DNA of 61,696 bases from an uncultured Porphyromonadaceae bacterium (GTDB lineage Bacteria > Bacteroidota > Bacteroidia > Bacteroidales > Muribaculaceae): the NCBI GenBank assembly GCA_946553045.1, contig CAMNRO010000012.1:1-61696 (forward strand), given 5' to 3'. The translations under genes were made by a program, and so were the position numbers. Positions 27,234 to 35,937 of the stretch are shown one piece after another. Each line of letters starts with the position of its first letter. Positions within the stretch are counted from its first letter, which is position 1. The notes under the pieces are model-generated. The model was given only the letters and a program-made list of their open reading frames with translations, ran no database searches and was not told the DNA's origin.

Positions 27234-28192
27234 ATAAGCTCACTTTCCTTTTTCTCGGAGGCGCCAAGCGCGTAGGAATAGGACGCCTCTTCCGGAAAGC
27301 GGCCGCAGAGCTCGGCTACGAAGCCGAAATCGTAGGATATGAGCTTGATAGCGCGTGCCCGCTTGCCGCAGTAGCCACCGAAATAGTCGAAGGCCTGCGA
27401 TGGTCAGACCCCGACATATTCAATCATATCGACGACACCGTGACACGTCTCGGCATAGACGTGATAATACCTTTCGTAGACAGCGCCGTCGGCGTGGCTG
27501 CCGAGTATGCAGCCCGATACCCGCACCGCCGGGTATTCGTGCCGACTCCCGACCGGAAACTTGCCGACACGATGTTCGACAAAGTAGCGGCAGCCGAACT
27601 TTTAGAACAGAAAGGACTGCCCATACCCCCAACATACCATGCCGGCGACCCATGCCTGAGGCTCATCGCAAAACCGCGCTTCGGCTCGGCCTCGAAAGGA
27701 ATAGTCGAAATCAACAGCCTCCATAAGCTCTACGAGTTCCAGGGCCGTGAAGACAAATATCTCATTCAGGAGCGTATAGACAACCGCGAGGAAATTACCG
27801 TAGACTGCTATGCCGAGGTCGCCACCGGGCATATCGCAGGTGTGAGCCCCCGCATAAGGCTCGAGACAGCCGGCGGCGAGGCCGTGCGAACCGTCACGGT
27901 AGATTCGCCACAGGCATCGGCTCTTGCACGGCGGGCCATAGCGGAAACAGGTCTACGCGGCGCCGTGACCGTGCAGATAATCCACGACCTCGACGACGAC
28001 CGGTATATGATAATGGAAATCAATCCACGTCTTGGCGGCGGAGCGGTAGCCTCGGTCTATGCCGGCTTCAATCTGCCACTGGCAATCATTCGCGACGCCC
28101 TCGGACAATCACCGGTCACTGCCGGCCAAGCGCAGGCCGGAGTACTTACCACCCGTTTTCTTGACGATGTAGTTTTCAGACCAAATGACTGA
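27230..28192 (+). CDS. ATP-grasp ligase-like protein
   Basis: A 320-residue ATP-grasp enzyme. After an N-terminal Rossmann-like pre-ATP-grasp domain (FLFLGGAKRVGIGRLFRKAA), the ATP-binding core appears as LIAKPRFGSASKGIVEI, KYLIQERIDNREEITVDCYA and the metal-binding IMEINPRLGGGAVASVYAG. The layout resembles carbamoyl-phosphate-synthase-like/PylC-like ATP-grasp proteins, which join a carboxylate to an amine. The substrate is unknown. ATG 27230 overlaps the legB stop by four bases (a longer reading would begin inside legB) and its end overlaps neuB by eight bases, so a role in the same pathway is likely. Confidence 0.82.
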   Translation: MNKLTFLFLGGAKRVGIGRLFRKAAAELGYEAEIVGYELDSACPLAAVATEIVEGLRWSDPDIFNHIDDTVTRLGIDVIIPFVDSAVGVAAEYAARYPHRRVFVPTPDRKLADTMFDKVAAAELLEQKGLPIPPTYHAGDPCLRLIAKPRFGSASKGIVEINSLHKLYEFQGREDKYLIQERIDNREEITVDCYAEVATGHIAGVSPRIRLETAGGEAVRTVTVDSPQASALARRAIAETGLRGAVTVQIIHDLDDDRYMIMEINPRLGGGAVASVYAGFNLPLAIIRDALGQSPVTAGQAQAGVLTTRFLDDVVFRPND

Positions 28193-29195
28193 CAATCATG
28201 TAATAATAATAGCCGAGGCCGGCGTAAACCACAACGGCGACCTCGAAATGGCACGCCGCATGGTCTATGCCGCCAAAGAAGCCGGCGCCGACTATGTGAA
28301 ATTCCAGACGGCAGTGCCCGAACTGGTAATATCGACATTCGCACCCAAAGCTGAATATCAGAAAAATACCACAGGCGAGGCCGAAAGCCAGCTTGAAATG
28401 TGCAAGGCTATCCATCTGCCACTGTCTGACTACTCAGGGCTGAAAGCGCTCTGCGACGAAGTAGGCATAGGCTTCATGAGCACGCCTTTCGACCTCGTTT
28501 CCATCGACTGTCTCGCACCACTGGGCATGGACTACTGGAAAATACCGTCGGGCGAAATCACCAATCTGCCCTACCTTCTGAAAATAGGTGCGCGTGGCGA
28601 AAAAATCATACTGTCGACCGGCATGGCATCTCTTGCCGAAGTCGAAACCACCTTACAGGTGCTTGAAAAGGCCGGGACACCACGAAGCAATGTATATGTT
28701 CTGCACTGCACCACCCAATATCCTGCCCCGCTCGATTCTGTCAATCTGCGCGCCATGGACTCGCTCGCCACACTCGGCTGTGCCGGAGTCGGCTACAGCG
28801 ACCACACCGAAGGCATCGATGTATCTGTGGCGGCGGCGGCACGCGGTGCCAGAGTGATAGAAAAACACTTCACCCTCGACCGCAATCTGCCCGGACCCGA
28901 CCACAAGGCCTCGCTCGAGCCGCAGGAACTGGCCGAACTCGTGTCGGCTGTGCGTCGTGTCGAAATCGCCCTCGGAAGTCCTGAGAAGACAGCGGCGACA
29001 GCCGAGCGGCCCAACATAGCCATTGCCCGCAAGAGCATAGTGGCAGCACGGCCTATTGCCGCCGGAGAAGTATTCTCAGAAGAAAACATCACCGTCAAGC
29101 GGCCCGGCGACGGCATCTCGCCCATGCGGTGGTTCGAAGTTCTCGGCAAGAAGGCTCCCAGGCCATTTGCGCCGGACGAACTTATAGAACTCTGA
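28185..29195 (+). CDS. NeuB-family nonulosonic acid synthase (sialic / legionaminic acid synthase-like)
   Basis: A 336-residue enzyme that condenses PEP with a hexosamine (ManNAc or a 2,4-diacetamido sugar) to form a nine-carbon acid. The TIM barrel begins IIIAEAGVNHNGDLEMA, then YVKFQTAVPE, FMSTPFDLVS, MDYWKIPSGEITNLPYL, STGMASLAEVE and VGYSDHTEGIDVSVAAAARGA, with the metal/PEP site ALGAxVIEKHFTLDR-type segment. The last 60 residues are the antifreeze-like SAF domain (RKSIVAARPIAAGEVFSEENI). With a LegB-like dehydratase upstream, a legionaminate-type product is the favoured reading, but no CMP-transferase, LegC aminotransferase or LegG hydrolase is in the window. Confidence 0.9.
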   Translation: MTDNHVIIIAEAGVNHNGDLEMARRMVYAAKEAGADYVKFQTAVPELVISTFAPKAEYQKNTTGEAESQLEMCKAIHLPLSDYSGLKALCDEVGIGFMSTPFDLVSIDCLAPLGMDYWKIPSGEITNLPYLLKIGARGEKIILSTGMASLAEVETTLQVLEKAGTPRSNVYVLHCTTQYPAPLDSVNLRAMDSLATLGCAGVGYSDHTEGIDVSVAAAARGARVIEKHFTLDRNLPGPDHKASLEPQELAELVSAVRRVEIALGSPEKTAATAERPNIAIARKSIVAARPIAAGEVFSEENITVKRPGDGISPMRWFEVLGKKAPRPFAPDELIEL

Positions 29196-29203
29196 AAAAA
29201 ATT

Positions 29204-29240
29204 GCGGGGTGCGACTGACGACAGTCGCACCCCGCGGTCT
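29204..29240 (+). terminator. strong bidirectional terminator after neuB
   Basis: A 14-bp perfect stem GCGGGGTGCGACTG (29204-29217) / CAGTCGCACCCCGC (29222-29235), loop ACGA, with TCTTTTTA after it and an A run before it; it separates neuB from the convergent rubrerythrin gene. Confidence 0.95.
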
Positions 29241-29258
29241 TTTTATAGAGCCGGTCTG

Positions 29259-29810
29259 TTATTTCTTGAAGAAACGGTTGAAGAGACCCTGGAAGCCCTG
29301 GCCGTGACGGGCTTCGTCTTTAGCCATTTCATGAACGGTATCGTGGATAGCGTCGAGGTTGAGCTGTTTTGCACGGGCAGCGATACGCATCTTGTCTTCG
29401 TTGGCGCCGGCTTCTGCCATCATACGCTTTTCGAGGTTTGTGCGGGTATCCCATACCACATCACCGAGAAGTTCGGCGAATTTGGCAGCATGTTCGGCTT
29501 CTTCGAAAGCATAGCGCTTGAAAGCCTCGGCGATTTCGGGATAGCCTTCACGGTCAGCCTGACGGCTCATGGCAAGATACATGCCAACTTCGGTGCATTC
29601 GCCATTGAAGTGAGCGTTGAGATCGGCTATCATCTGCTCATCGCAGCCTTTAGCCACACCGATCTGGTGTTCGGTGACAAACTTAAGGGCTTCATCGGGA
29701 GTGAGTTCGCGGAAAGCCGATTTGGGAGCGTGGCACAGAGGGCATTCTTCGGGAGCCTCGTTGCCTTCGTGGATATAGCCGCACACTGTGCAGATGAATT
29801 TCTTTTCCAT
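29259..29810 (-). CDS. reverse-type rubrerythrin (peroxide reductase)
   Basis: A 183-residue protein with an N-terminal rubredoxin-like domain (C7-x-x-C10 and C23-x-x-C26 for one Fe) followed by a ferritin-like four-helix di-iron domain with [36 protein letters not shown] and [13 protein letters not shown]. The domain order (rubredoxin first) is that of reverse rubrerythrins, which reduce H2O2 with NAD(P)H-derived electrons in anaerobes. It follows the serine palmitoyltransferase gene by 37 bp on the same strand without a visible terminator. Confidence 0.93.
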   Translation of the reverse strand: MEKKFICTVCGYIHEGNEAPEECPLCHAPKSAFRELTPDEALKFVTEHQIGVAKGCDEQMIADLNAHFNGECTEVGMYLAMSRQADREGYPEIAEAFKRYAFEEAEHAAKFAELLGDVVWDTRTNLEKRMMAEAGANEDKMRIAARAKQLNLDAIHDTVHEMAKDEARHGQGFQGLFNRFFKK

Positions 29811-29847
29811 GATTTTACGGGATTGTTTAAATTGGTTATGTCAAAAA

Positions 29848-31032
29848 TCAGAGAATACCGTGTTTCTTGAACACTTTGGTAATCTTTTCAAGCGCTTCAC
29901 CTACCTGCTCGGGTGTATGGGTAGCCATGAGGCTGAAGCGGATAAGAGTATCCTGAGGAGCAACAGCAGGCGACACGACAGGGTTCACGAAGATACCCTC
30001 TTCAAGAAGGTCGCTCGTAACGGCGAAAGTCTTGAAGTTGTCGCGGATATAGAGAGGTATGATAGGTGTAGATGTATTTCCTATTTCAAAACCGCGTTCG
30101 CGGAAACCATCGAGAGCCATGTTGGTAAGCTTCCAGAGGTTCTCCTGGCGCTCGGGTTCTTCAATCATCAGGTCGATGGCCTTGAGGGCTGCAGCTGTCG
30201 AGGCCGGAGTGATGCTTGCTGTGAAAATATAGGAACGCGAATGGTGGCGGAGGTAGTTGGTAATCTCCTTGTCGGTTGCGATAAAGCCGCCGAGCGAAGC
30301 GAACGATTTGGAGAAGGTGCCCATGATGAGGTCTACATCGTCGGTCACGCCGAAGTGATTGCAGACACCGCGGCCGCCCTCACCGAATACGCCGATACCA
30401 TGAGCCTCGTCGACCATCACGGTGGCATTATATTTCTTTGCGAGCTCTACAATCTTGGGAACGTTGGCCACGTCGCCTTCCATAGAGAACACACCGTCGG
30501 TGACGATAAGTTTGATTTTGTCGGGTTCGCATTTCTGAAGCTGGGCTTCAAGGCTCTCCATGTCGTTGTGTTTATATTTCAACGACTTCGAGAAAGACAG
30601 ACGACGACCTTCGATAATCGAAGCATGGTCCTGTTCGTCCCAGAGAATATAATCTTCGCGTCCTGTGAGCGTGGAAACCACACCGAGATTAACGCCAAAA
30701 CCGGTAGAGTAAATCATCACGTCTTCCTTGCCGATATATTCGGCAATACGTGCCTCGAGTTTCTTGTGCAAATCGAGAGTACCGTTGAGGAACGGCGAAC
30801 CGGCACAGCCGGTACCATATTTGCGGGTAGCCTCCATTGCGGCTTCCTTGATGCGGGGGTCGTTGACAAGACCGGTATAGCAATTGGAACCGAACATGAG
30901 CACGCGGCGTCCGTTGATAGTTACTTCAGGATCCTGCTCAGAAGATATAGCACGGAAATAAGGATAAATTCCTGCGGCCTTGGCCTCCTGAGGAGCGGTA
31001 TATTTGGAGAGTTTGGCTTGTAGTGGTTTCAT
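29848..31032 (-). CDS. spt: serine palmitoyltransferase (alpha-oxoamine synthase)
   Basis: A 394-residue PLP enzyme that condenses serine with an acyl-CoA, the first step of sphingolipid synthesis. It matches the Bacteroides SPT as I know it: GIYPYFRAISSEQDPEV, LMFGSNCYTGLVNDP, KYGTGCAGSPFLNGTLDLH, YSTGFGVNLGVVSTLTGRED, DHASIIEGRRLSFS, VFSMEGDVANVPKIV, MVDEAHGIGVFG and the PLP-lysine segment MGTFSKSFASLGGF. The close relative KBL (2-amino-3-ketobutyrate CoA ligase) is the alternative, but the sequence matches SPT better. I choose ATG 31032 (MKPLQAKLSKY) over an upstream in-frame ATG because the family starts here. Confidence 0.9.
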   Translation of the reverse strand: MKPLQAKLSKYTAPQEAKAAGIYPYFRAISSEQDPEVTINGRRVLMFGSNCYTGLVNDPRIKEAAMEATRKYGTGCAGSPFLNGTLDLHKKLEARIAEYIGKEDVMIYSTGFGVNLGVVSTLTGREDYILWDEQDHASIIEGRRLSFSKSLKYKHNDMESLEAQLQKCEPDKIKLIVTDGVFSMEGDVANVPKIVELAKKYNATVMVDEAHGIGVFGEGGRGVCNHFGVTDDVDLIMGTFSKSFASLGGFIATDKEITNYLRHHSRSYIFTASITPASTAAALKAIDLMIEEPERQENLWKLTNMALDGFRERGFEIGNTSTPIIPLYIRDNFKTFAVTSDLLEEGIFVNPVVSPAVAPQDTLIRFSLMATHTPEQVGEALEKITKVFKKHGIL

Positions 31033-31108
31033 AGCTGCGTAATAACGATGCTTTAATAAAGTGCCGCCCTTCCGGTCAAAATCTGAAAGCCGGGGCAAAA
31101 CACAGCCG

Positions 31109-31116
31109 CAAAGTTA
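31109..31116 (-). promoter_or_regulatory. -7 element of the serine palmitoyltransferase gene
   Basis: Minus strand TAACTTTG, 76 bases upstream of the ATG. No TTG at ideal spacing. Confidence 0.45.
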
Positions 31117-31233
31117 GTAAAAAATGCTTAAATATTTGCTAACGGACTGAGCCTCTTTCGCATTTTTTAATACATAAATACCCTGTTTTCAAAGCAAGCT
31201 GCCAAAAGATGACACCTCAGCTTAGCCGAAGCG

Positions 31234-33471
31234 TCATAATTGCCTGGAAGCAGAGGGCGGAAGCTGGCCGTCGGCCCAATGCGCGGGAGTGGCTCCCATG
31301 GTGAGTTCAAGAGTGCCACCGGCAACGATTTCGGAGTGTCGCAGCCAGCAGCGGCCGAGGGGTTTGCCATTGAGCCGCACCGACTGCACATAAATATTAT
31401 CAGGAGAGGCTCCCGGAGCCAAAATTTCGAAAGTCTTGCCCTCGCCGAGATTTACGACCGAACGGCTGAAAATCGGGCTTGTGATGAGATATACATCCTG
31501 TCCGGCATTAGGATATAAGCCCATTGCCTGAAATGCATACCATGCCGACATCGAGCCGGAGTCATCGTTGCCCGGCAGACCGTCGGGACGGGTGCTGTAG
31601 CGTGTGGCAAGGACCTTGCGTGTAATCTCGGCAGTCTTGTCGGGCCGATTTACATAGTTATACAGCACCGGCACAAGAAAACCGGGCTCGTTCGATACCT
31701 GAAAAAGGCCAATGGAATAGCGCTGGTCTGTCGCCTCTTCATAGGAGAAATATTTGTCGAGTCGGTCGATGAAGCAGCCGGCGCCACCACAACGGTCTAT
31801 CAGCGAAGCGACATCGTGCGGCACATAGAACGACATTTCCCACGGCGTCGATTCATAGCAGACTCCTTCCCAGTCCTGACGCCACATGACGTTGTAGTTT
31901 TCCTGACTCACCCAAGAGCCATCGGCATGCCGGGGCCATAGAAAACCGAAGAATCCAAGACTTTCTATACTATCGTTCCAAAGATTGAGCCAATTACCCG
32001 AGCGACGCTTATAGATATCGGCAATCGACTTGCGTCCAAGGCCGTCGGCCACCGTAGCTATGGCGTAGTCGCAATAGGAATTTTCGAAAGTGCGCGTGCC
32101 GGAGCGCTCGACCTCATATGGCACATAGCCGAGGCGGTTGCTCCGCAAAGTACCTCCCCTACCCTCCTTGCGAGCATCGGCAGGCTCTGTCTCAGCGTTC
32201 TTAATCATAGCCCATAAGCCTTTTTCGTAATCAATCCCTTTGAGGCCTTTTACGAAAGCGTCGGCAATCATTATATCGGCATTGGAACCGCCCTGCACAC
32301 GTCCGTTGCAATTGCCGCTGCGGCCGTCGGGCAGATAGCCCTCATGAACCCATATATCTATTGCAGAGCGCACCATATCGGCCTGACGCTGTGGAGCGAT
32401 TAGAGTCAGCAGCGGATGCGTAGCCCTGAAAGTATCCCATATTGCGTAGTAATCGTCATAGTACGGCTCGGACGACGTCCATAGTGGGTTTTCGCCTGTG
32501 CGGTCGGTCGGGTTCAGGCACGCATGATGAAGAGCTGTATAAAAGATGGTTTTATCCTCTTCCGAGCCTTCGACATCGACAGTATTGAGCACGGCACTCC
32601 ATTTTTCAATGCCGGCCCGGCATATGTCGTCAAAACTGAGACCAGATACTTCTTCCAGATTGCGACGGGCCTGAGCTGTGCTTATATAAGATATTCCTAC
32701 CTTCAGATTGATTTTCTGACCATCGGCAGTGTCATATTCAAAAACCGCGCCGGTCTTTTCGGGGCCTTTCGCATTTACCTCTCTTGCGGTTGTCATTTCA
32801 TCGTTTTTCCAGACCTTTACACCTTTTGCCGGCGTATCGGTGCGGGCATAGAAATACACTGTATAGGGCGCACCCATGTTCCAGCCACCTTCAACTGTAG
32901 AAAAGCCCTCGATTTCAGTATCAGACAGAACCTTGACGCCCGACTCGACAAGTCGCTGGCTTTCCTGGTGGTTTATTCTAAGATGACTACCGGCGTCAAA
33001 CAGTATTTTCGATTCCGACGATGCCGGAAATGTATATTCATGAGCTCCGACCCTTTCCGAGGCCGTAAGGCGCACGTCTACGCCATAGCGCTGCAGGGTG
33101 ACGCCATAACAGTTGAGCCCGAACGATTCGTCAGCGCGTTCCGAACCATAATCGGCTAAATCGACATCGCCTACAAGTGGCATGACGAGTATGTTGCCAT
33201 ACTTCGGACCACCACCAGTGCCACTCACATGCGTATGGCTGAAGCCTGCAATCCGGCCATCGGGCTTCCAACCCTGGTTCGAACCGAGGTCGCCGCAGTC
33301 CGCTCCAAGCTTCACCATGCCGAAAGGCACACAGACTCCGGGGAAGACATTACCTTCGCCCTCCGACCCTATTTCGGGGCGTACATATTCCCAGTTCTCT
33401 TTTGCAGAAACGACAGCTCCAGCCGACAACACACATAGCAAGAAAATAAACAGTTCCGTATTTTTCATCAT
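31234..33471 (-). CDS. GH92 alpha-mannosidase, secreted
   Basis: A 745-residue Ca-dependent exo-alpha-mannosidase of the GH92 type, common in gut Bacteroidetes for trimming N-glycans. A signal peptide (about residues 1-23) precedes the N-terminal beta-sandwich with VFPGVCVPFGMVKLGAD and IAGFSHTHVSGTGGG, and the (alpha/alpha)6 barrel with YYAIWDTFRATHPLLTL, LPDGRSGNCNGRVQGGSNADI, NEPGFLVPVLYNYV and the catalytic-base/acid region GLPGNDDSGSMSAWY. Length is normal. It stands alone with its own promoter, without SusC/SusD partners. Confidence 0.95.
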   Translation of the reverse strand: MMKNTELFIFLLCVLSAGAVVSAKENWEYVRPEIGSEGEGNVFPGVCVPFGMVKLGADCGDLGSNQGWKPDGRIAGFSHTHVSGTGGGPKYGNILVMPLVGDVDLADYGSERADESFGLNCYGVTLQRYGVDVRLTASERVGAHEYTFPASSESKILFDAGSHLRINHQESQRLVESGVKVLSDTEIEGFSTVEGGWNMGAPYTVYFYARTDTPAKGVKVWKNDEMTTAREVNAKGPEKTGAVFEYDTADGQKINLKVGISYISTAQARRNLEEVSGLSFDDICRAGIEKWSAVLNTVDVEGSEEDKTIFYTALHHACLNPTDRTGENPLWTSSEPYYDDYYAIWDTFRATHPLLTLIAPQRQADMVRSAIDIWVHEGYLPDGRSGNCNGRVQGGSNADIMIADAFVKGLKGIDYEKGLWAMIKNAETEPADARKEGRGGTLRSNRLGYVPYEVERSGTRTFENSYCDYAIATVADGLGRKSIADIYKRRSGNWLNLWNDSIESLGFFGFLWPRHADGSWVSQENYNVMWRQDWEGVCYESTPWEMSFYVPHDVASLIDRCGGAGCFIDRLDKYFSYEEATDQRYSIGLFQVSNEPGFLVPVLYNYVNRPDKTAEITRKVLATRYSTRPDGLPGNDDSGSMSAWYAFQAMGLYPNAGQDVYLITSPIFSRSVVNLGEGKTFEILAPGASPDNIYVQSVRLNGKPLGRCWLRHSEIVAGGTLELTMGATPAHWADGQLPPSASRQL

Positions 33472-33487
33472 AATTATTTTTGCCTCG

Positions 33488-33518
33488 CAAAGCTACTCAA
33501 AACGATTCTCAAAAGCAA
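33488..33518 (-). promoter_or_regulatory. promoter of the GH92 gene
   Basis: Minus strand TTG (33518-33516), 20 bp, TAGCTTTG (33495-33488), 16 bases before the ATG at 33471. Confidence 0.75.
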
Positions 33519-33714
33519 CTGTTTCAAAACCCGTTACTGCCATTGGCCGTATAGAGAACAAAAATGGCAGCCGCTTATAAATATTGGATTGAATCTGGCT
33601 TTTATGACTTCTTGCAATGAGCTAACTTTGCATTGCAAACCTTGAAGCTATGAGATAAGCCCTCGCCCCCACAAAAACCTATGCTATTAAATAGGTGGTA
33701 TGAGTTTTTTGTGC

Positions 33715-33722
33715 TAATTTTG
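33715..33722 (+). promoter_or_regulatory. -7 element of the DPP-IV operon
   Basis: TAATTTTG, 22 bases before ATG 33745. A second element TAACTTTG lies at 33623-33630. Neither has a perfect TTG at the usual distance. Confidence 0.55.
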
Positions 33723-33744
33723 CATTTATAAGTCTTTGAAATAT

Positions 33745-35937
33745 ATGAAACGAATCAGATATATAGTATTGGCCTTGGTTGCAATAATTGCACCGGCAGC
33801 TTCCGGCGCTTCGCAGCGTTCGCAGCATGTAGGCGCGCTTGCTCCGTATAGTTATCCTGAAAGCCGCGCTCCTAAACCCGACGTAGCATTCATGCCCGAC
33901 GGCACCTCGTATGCAGAACGTTCGGCCGACAACAAGAAGATTGTAGTCAAAGATATTGCCACTGGCAAGGAGACCGATGTCCTCTTCGACCTCGACCGCA
34001 CCCGCGAGACCACTCTGGCCTCTTTCGAAGGTTTTACAGTCAGCCCCGATGCCTCAAAAGTTCTCGTGTGGACCGGCAGCGAAGCGATATACCGCCGCTC
34101 TTTCACGGCTCAGTACTATGTATATGAGGTGCGTTCGCGACTGCTGAAACCCCTGTCGAAATCTTTCGACCGCCAACGCGACCCTCTCTTCTCTCCCGAC
34201 TCGCGCATGGTGGCCTATGTGGCGCCCGACAATAATATCTACATCGCCAAGCTCGACTATGAGACCGAGGTAGCCGCCACCACCGACGGCGCTGTCAACT
34301 CCATAATAAACGGTGCCGCCGACTGGACCTATGAGGAAGAATTTTCTACCACTTCGCTCATGGCCTGGGCTCCCGACAATCTCACATTCTGCTATGTGCG
34401 CTTCGACGAAAGCGCCGTGCCGACATATTCGCTGCCCGTCTATGAAGGCACCTGCGACCGCAAGAGCCAGTATGCCCTGTACCCGGGCGAAATGAGCTAT
34501 AAATACCCCGTAGCCGGCCAGCCGAACTCCACCGTAAGCCTCCACAGCTATGATATAGAAACCCGCAAGACCAAGGCCGTCGAGATTCCGGGGTCTCCCT
34601 GCTATATACCCCGCATAGCCTACGGCCCGAAACCTTCTCAGCTCATGGTGGCGACCCTCAACCGCGACCAGAACCGATTCGAGCTCTTCTCGGTCAATCC
34701 CAAATCCACAGTCAGCCGTTCGGTATATACCGAAGACTCGAAGGCATGGATTGAACCCGAGGCCTATGAAGCCCTTCACTTCGGCGAAAACTCATTTGTT
34801 GTGGCCGGAACCGGCGAAGGCTTCACCCGTTTCTACGAATACAGCTACAGCGGAGCCAAAATCAAGGCCATCACTCCTGCCGATTGCGACGCAACCGCAT
34901 ATTACGGCTCCGATGCCATCGGCAACCACTACTTCCAGACGGCGTCGCCAACACCGATGGACCGCACTGTGCAGCGCCTCGACCGCAAAGGCATTACCTC
35001 GGTCGTGAGCAAGACAGCCGGAACCTCGGGCGCAACATTCGCTCCCGGCTGCAACTTCATGCTCATGTCGTTCAGCGACACGGAGACTCCTCCCGTCTAC
35101 ACCTTCAACAAGGCCGACGGCAAGCAGCTCTCCGTGCTTATGGACAACAAGGACTATGCCGCCCGCAAAACTCCTCTGCTCGGCAAAAAGGAATTCTTCA
35201 AGTTTACCTCAGAGGGCAATGAGCTCAACGGCTACATAATCAAGCCACGCGACTTCTCGGCCTCCAGACGCTATCCTGTCATCATGAGCCAGTACAGCGG
35301 CCCCGGTTCACAGAGCGTGCTCAACGCCTGGAGCCTCGACTGGGAAGCATATTTCGCCTCACAGGGATACGTCGTGATATGTGTCGACGGACGCGGAACC
35401 GGCGGACGCGGAACGGCTTTCCGCACAGCCGTCTACAAGAATCTCGGCGCACTCGAGACCGCCGACCAGGTTGCCGCCGCCCGCTATGCGGCCTCTCTGC
35501 CCTACGTAGACCCTGCCCGCATAGGCATCTACGGCTGGAGCTTCGGTGGCTATGAGGCCATCATGTGCGCCTCGGCCGACGACTGCCCCTATGCCGCCGC
35601 TGTAGCCGTAGCCCCGGTGACCGACTGGCGGTACTACGACACCGTCTACACCGAACGCTACATGCTGACCCCACAGCAGAACGAACGGGGCTATAACGAC
35701 TCGTCGGCAATCCTGCGCGCGCTGCACCTCGACTGCCCGCTTCTCATCATGTATGGCACAGCCGACGACAATGTGCACCCGGCCAACGCCCTGCAATACG
35801 TATCTACACTCCAGAGTCTCGGCATGCTCTGCGATATGTTCGTATTCCCCAACATGAACCATTCCATCAACGGCTGCAACGCCCGTGCTGTGGTCTATGC
35901 CAAAATGCTCCAGTTCTTTGACTCCAAACTAAAGTAA
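33745..35937 (+). CDS. dipeptidyl peptidase IV-like serine peptidase (S9B)
   Basis: A 730-residue secreted prolyl dipeptidyl aminopeptidase. A signal peptide (KRIRYIVLALVAIIAPAASG) is followed by an eight-bladed propeller carrying the N-terminus-anchoring double-Glu motif YEEEF (E197/E198), and a C-terminal alpha/beta-hydrolase domain with nucleophile GWSFGGYE (S599), GTADDNVH (D674) and NMNHSI (H706), plus DGRGTGGRG. It cleaves X-Pro or X-Ala from peptide N-termini in the periplasm. An in-frame TTG nine bases upstream is unlikely as start. Its TAA shares one base with the ATG of the next gene. Confidence 0.95.
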   Translation: MKRIRYIVLALVAIIAPAASGASQRSQHVGALAPYSYPESRAPKPDVAFMPDGTSYAERSADNKKIVVKDIATGKETDVLFDLDRTRETTLASFEGFTVSPDASKVLVWTGSEAIYRRSFTAQYYVYEVRSRLLKPLSKSFDRQRDPLFSPDSRMVAYVAPDNNIYIAKLDYETEVAATTDGAVNSIINGAADWTYEEEFSTTSLMAWAPDNLTFCYVRFDESAVPTYSLPVYEGTCDRKSQYALYPGEMSYKYPVAGQPNSTVSLHSYDIETRKTKAVEIPGSPCYIPRIAYGPKPSQLMVATLNRDQNRFELFSVNPKSTVSRSVYTEDSKAWIEPEAYEALHFGENSFVVAGTGEGFTRFYEYSYSGAKIKAITPADCDATAYYGSDAIGNHYFQTASPTPMDRTVQRLDRKGITSVVSKTAGTSGATFAPGCNFMLMSFSDTETPPVYTFNKADGKQLSVLMDNKDYAARKTPLLGKKEFFKFTSEGNELNGYIIKPRDFSASRRYPVIMSQYSGPGSQSVLNAWSLDWEAYFASQGYVVICVDGRGTGGRGTAFRTAVYKNLGALETADQVAAARYAASLPYVDPARIGIYGWSFGGYEAIMCASADDCPYAAAVAVAPVTDWRYYDTVYTERYMLTPQQNERGYNDSSAILRALHLDCPLLIMYGTADDNVHPANALQYVSTLQSLGMLCDMFVFPNMNHSINGCNARAVVYAKMLQFFDSKLK

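Noticed and set aside
30000-31032. Reading the alpha-oxoamine synthase as 2-amino-3-ketobutyrate CoA ligase (kbl)
   Set aside because: The N-terminal and central segments fit the Bacteroides serine palmitoyltransferase better, and no threonine dehydrogenase gene is adjacent.
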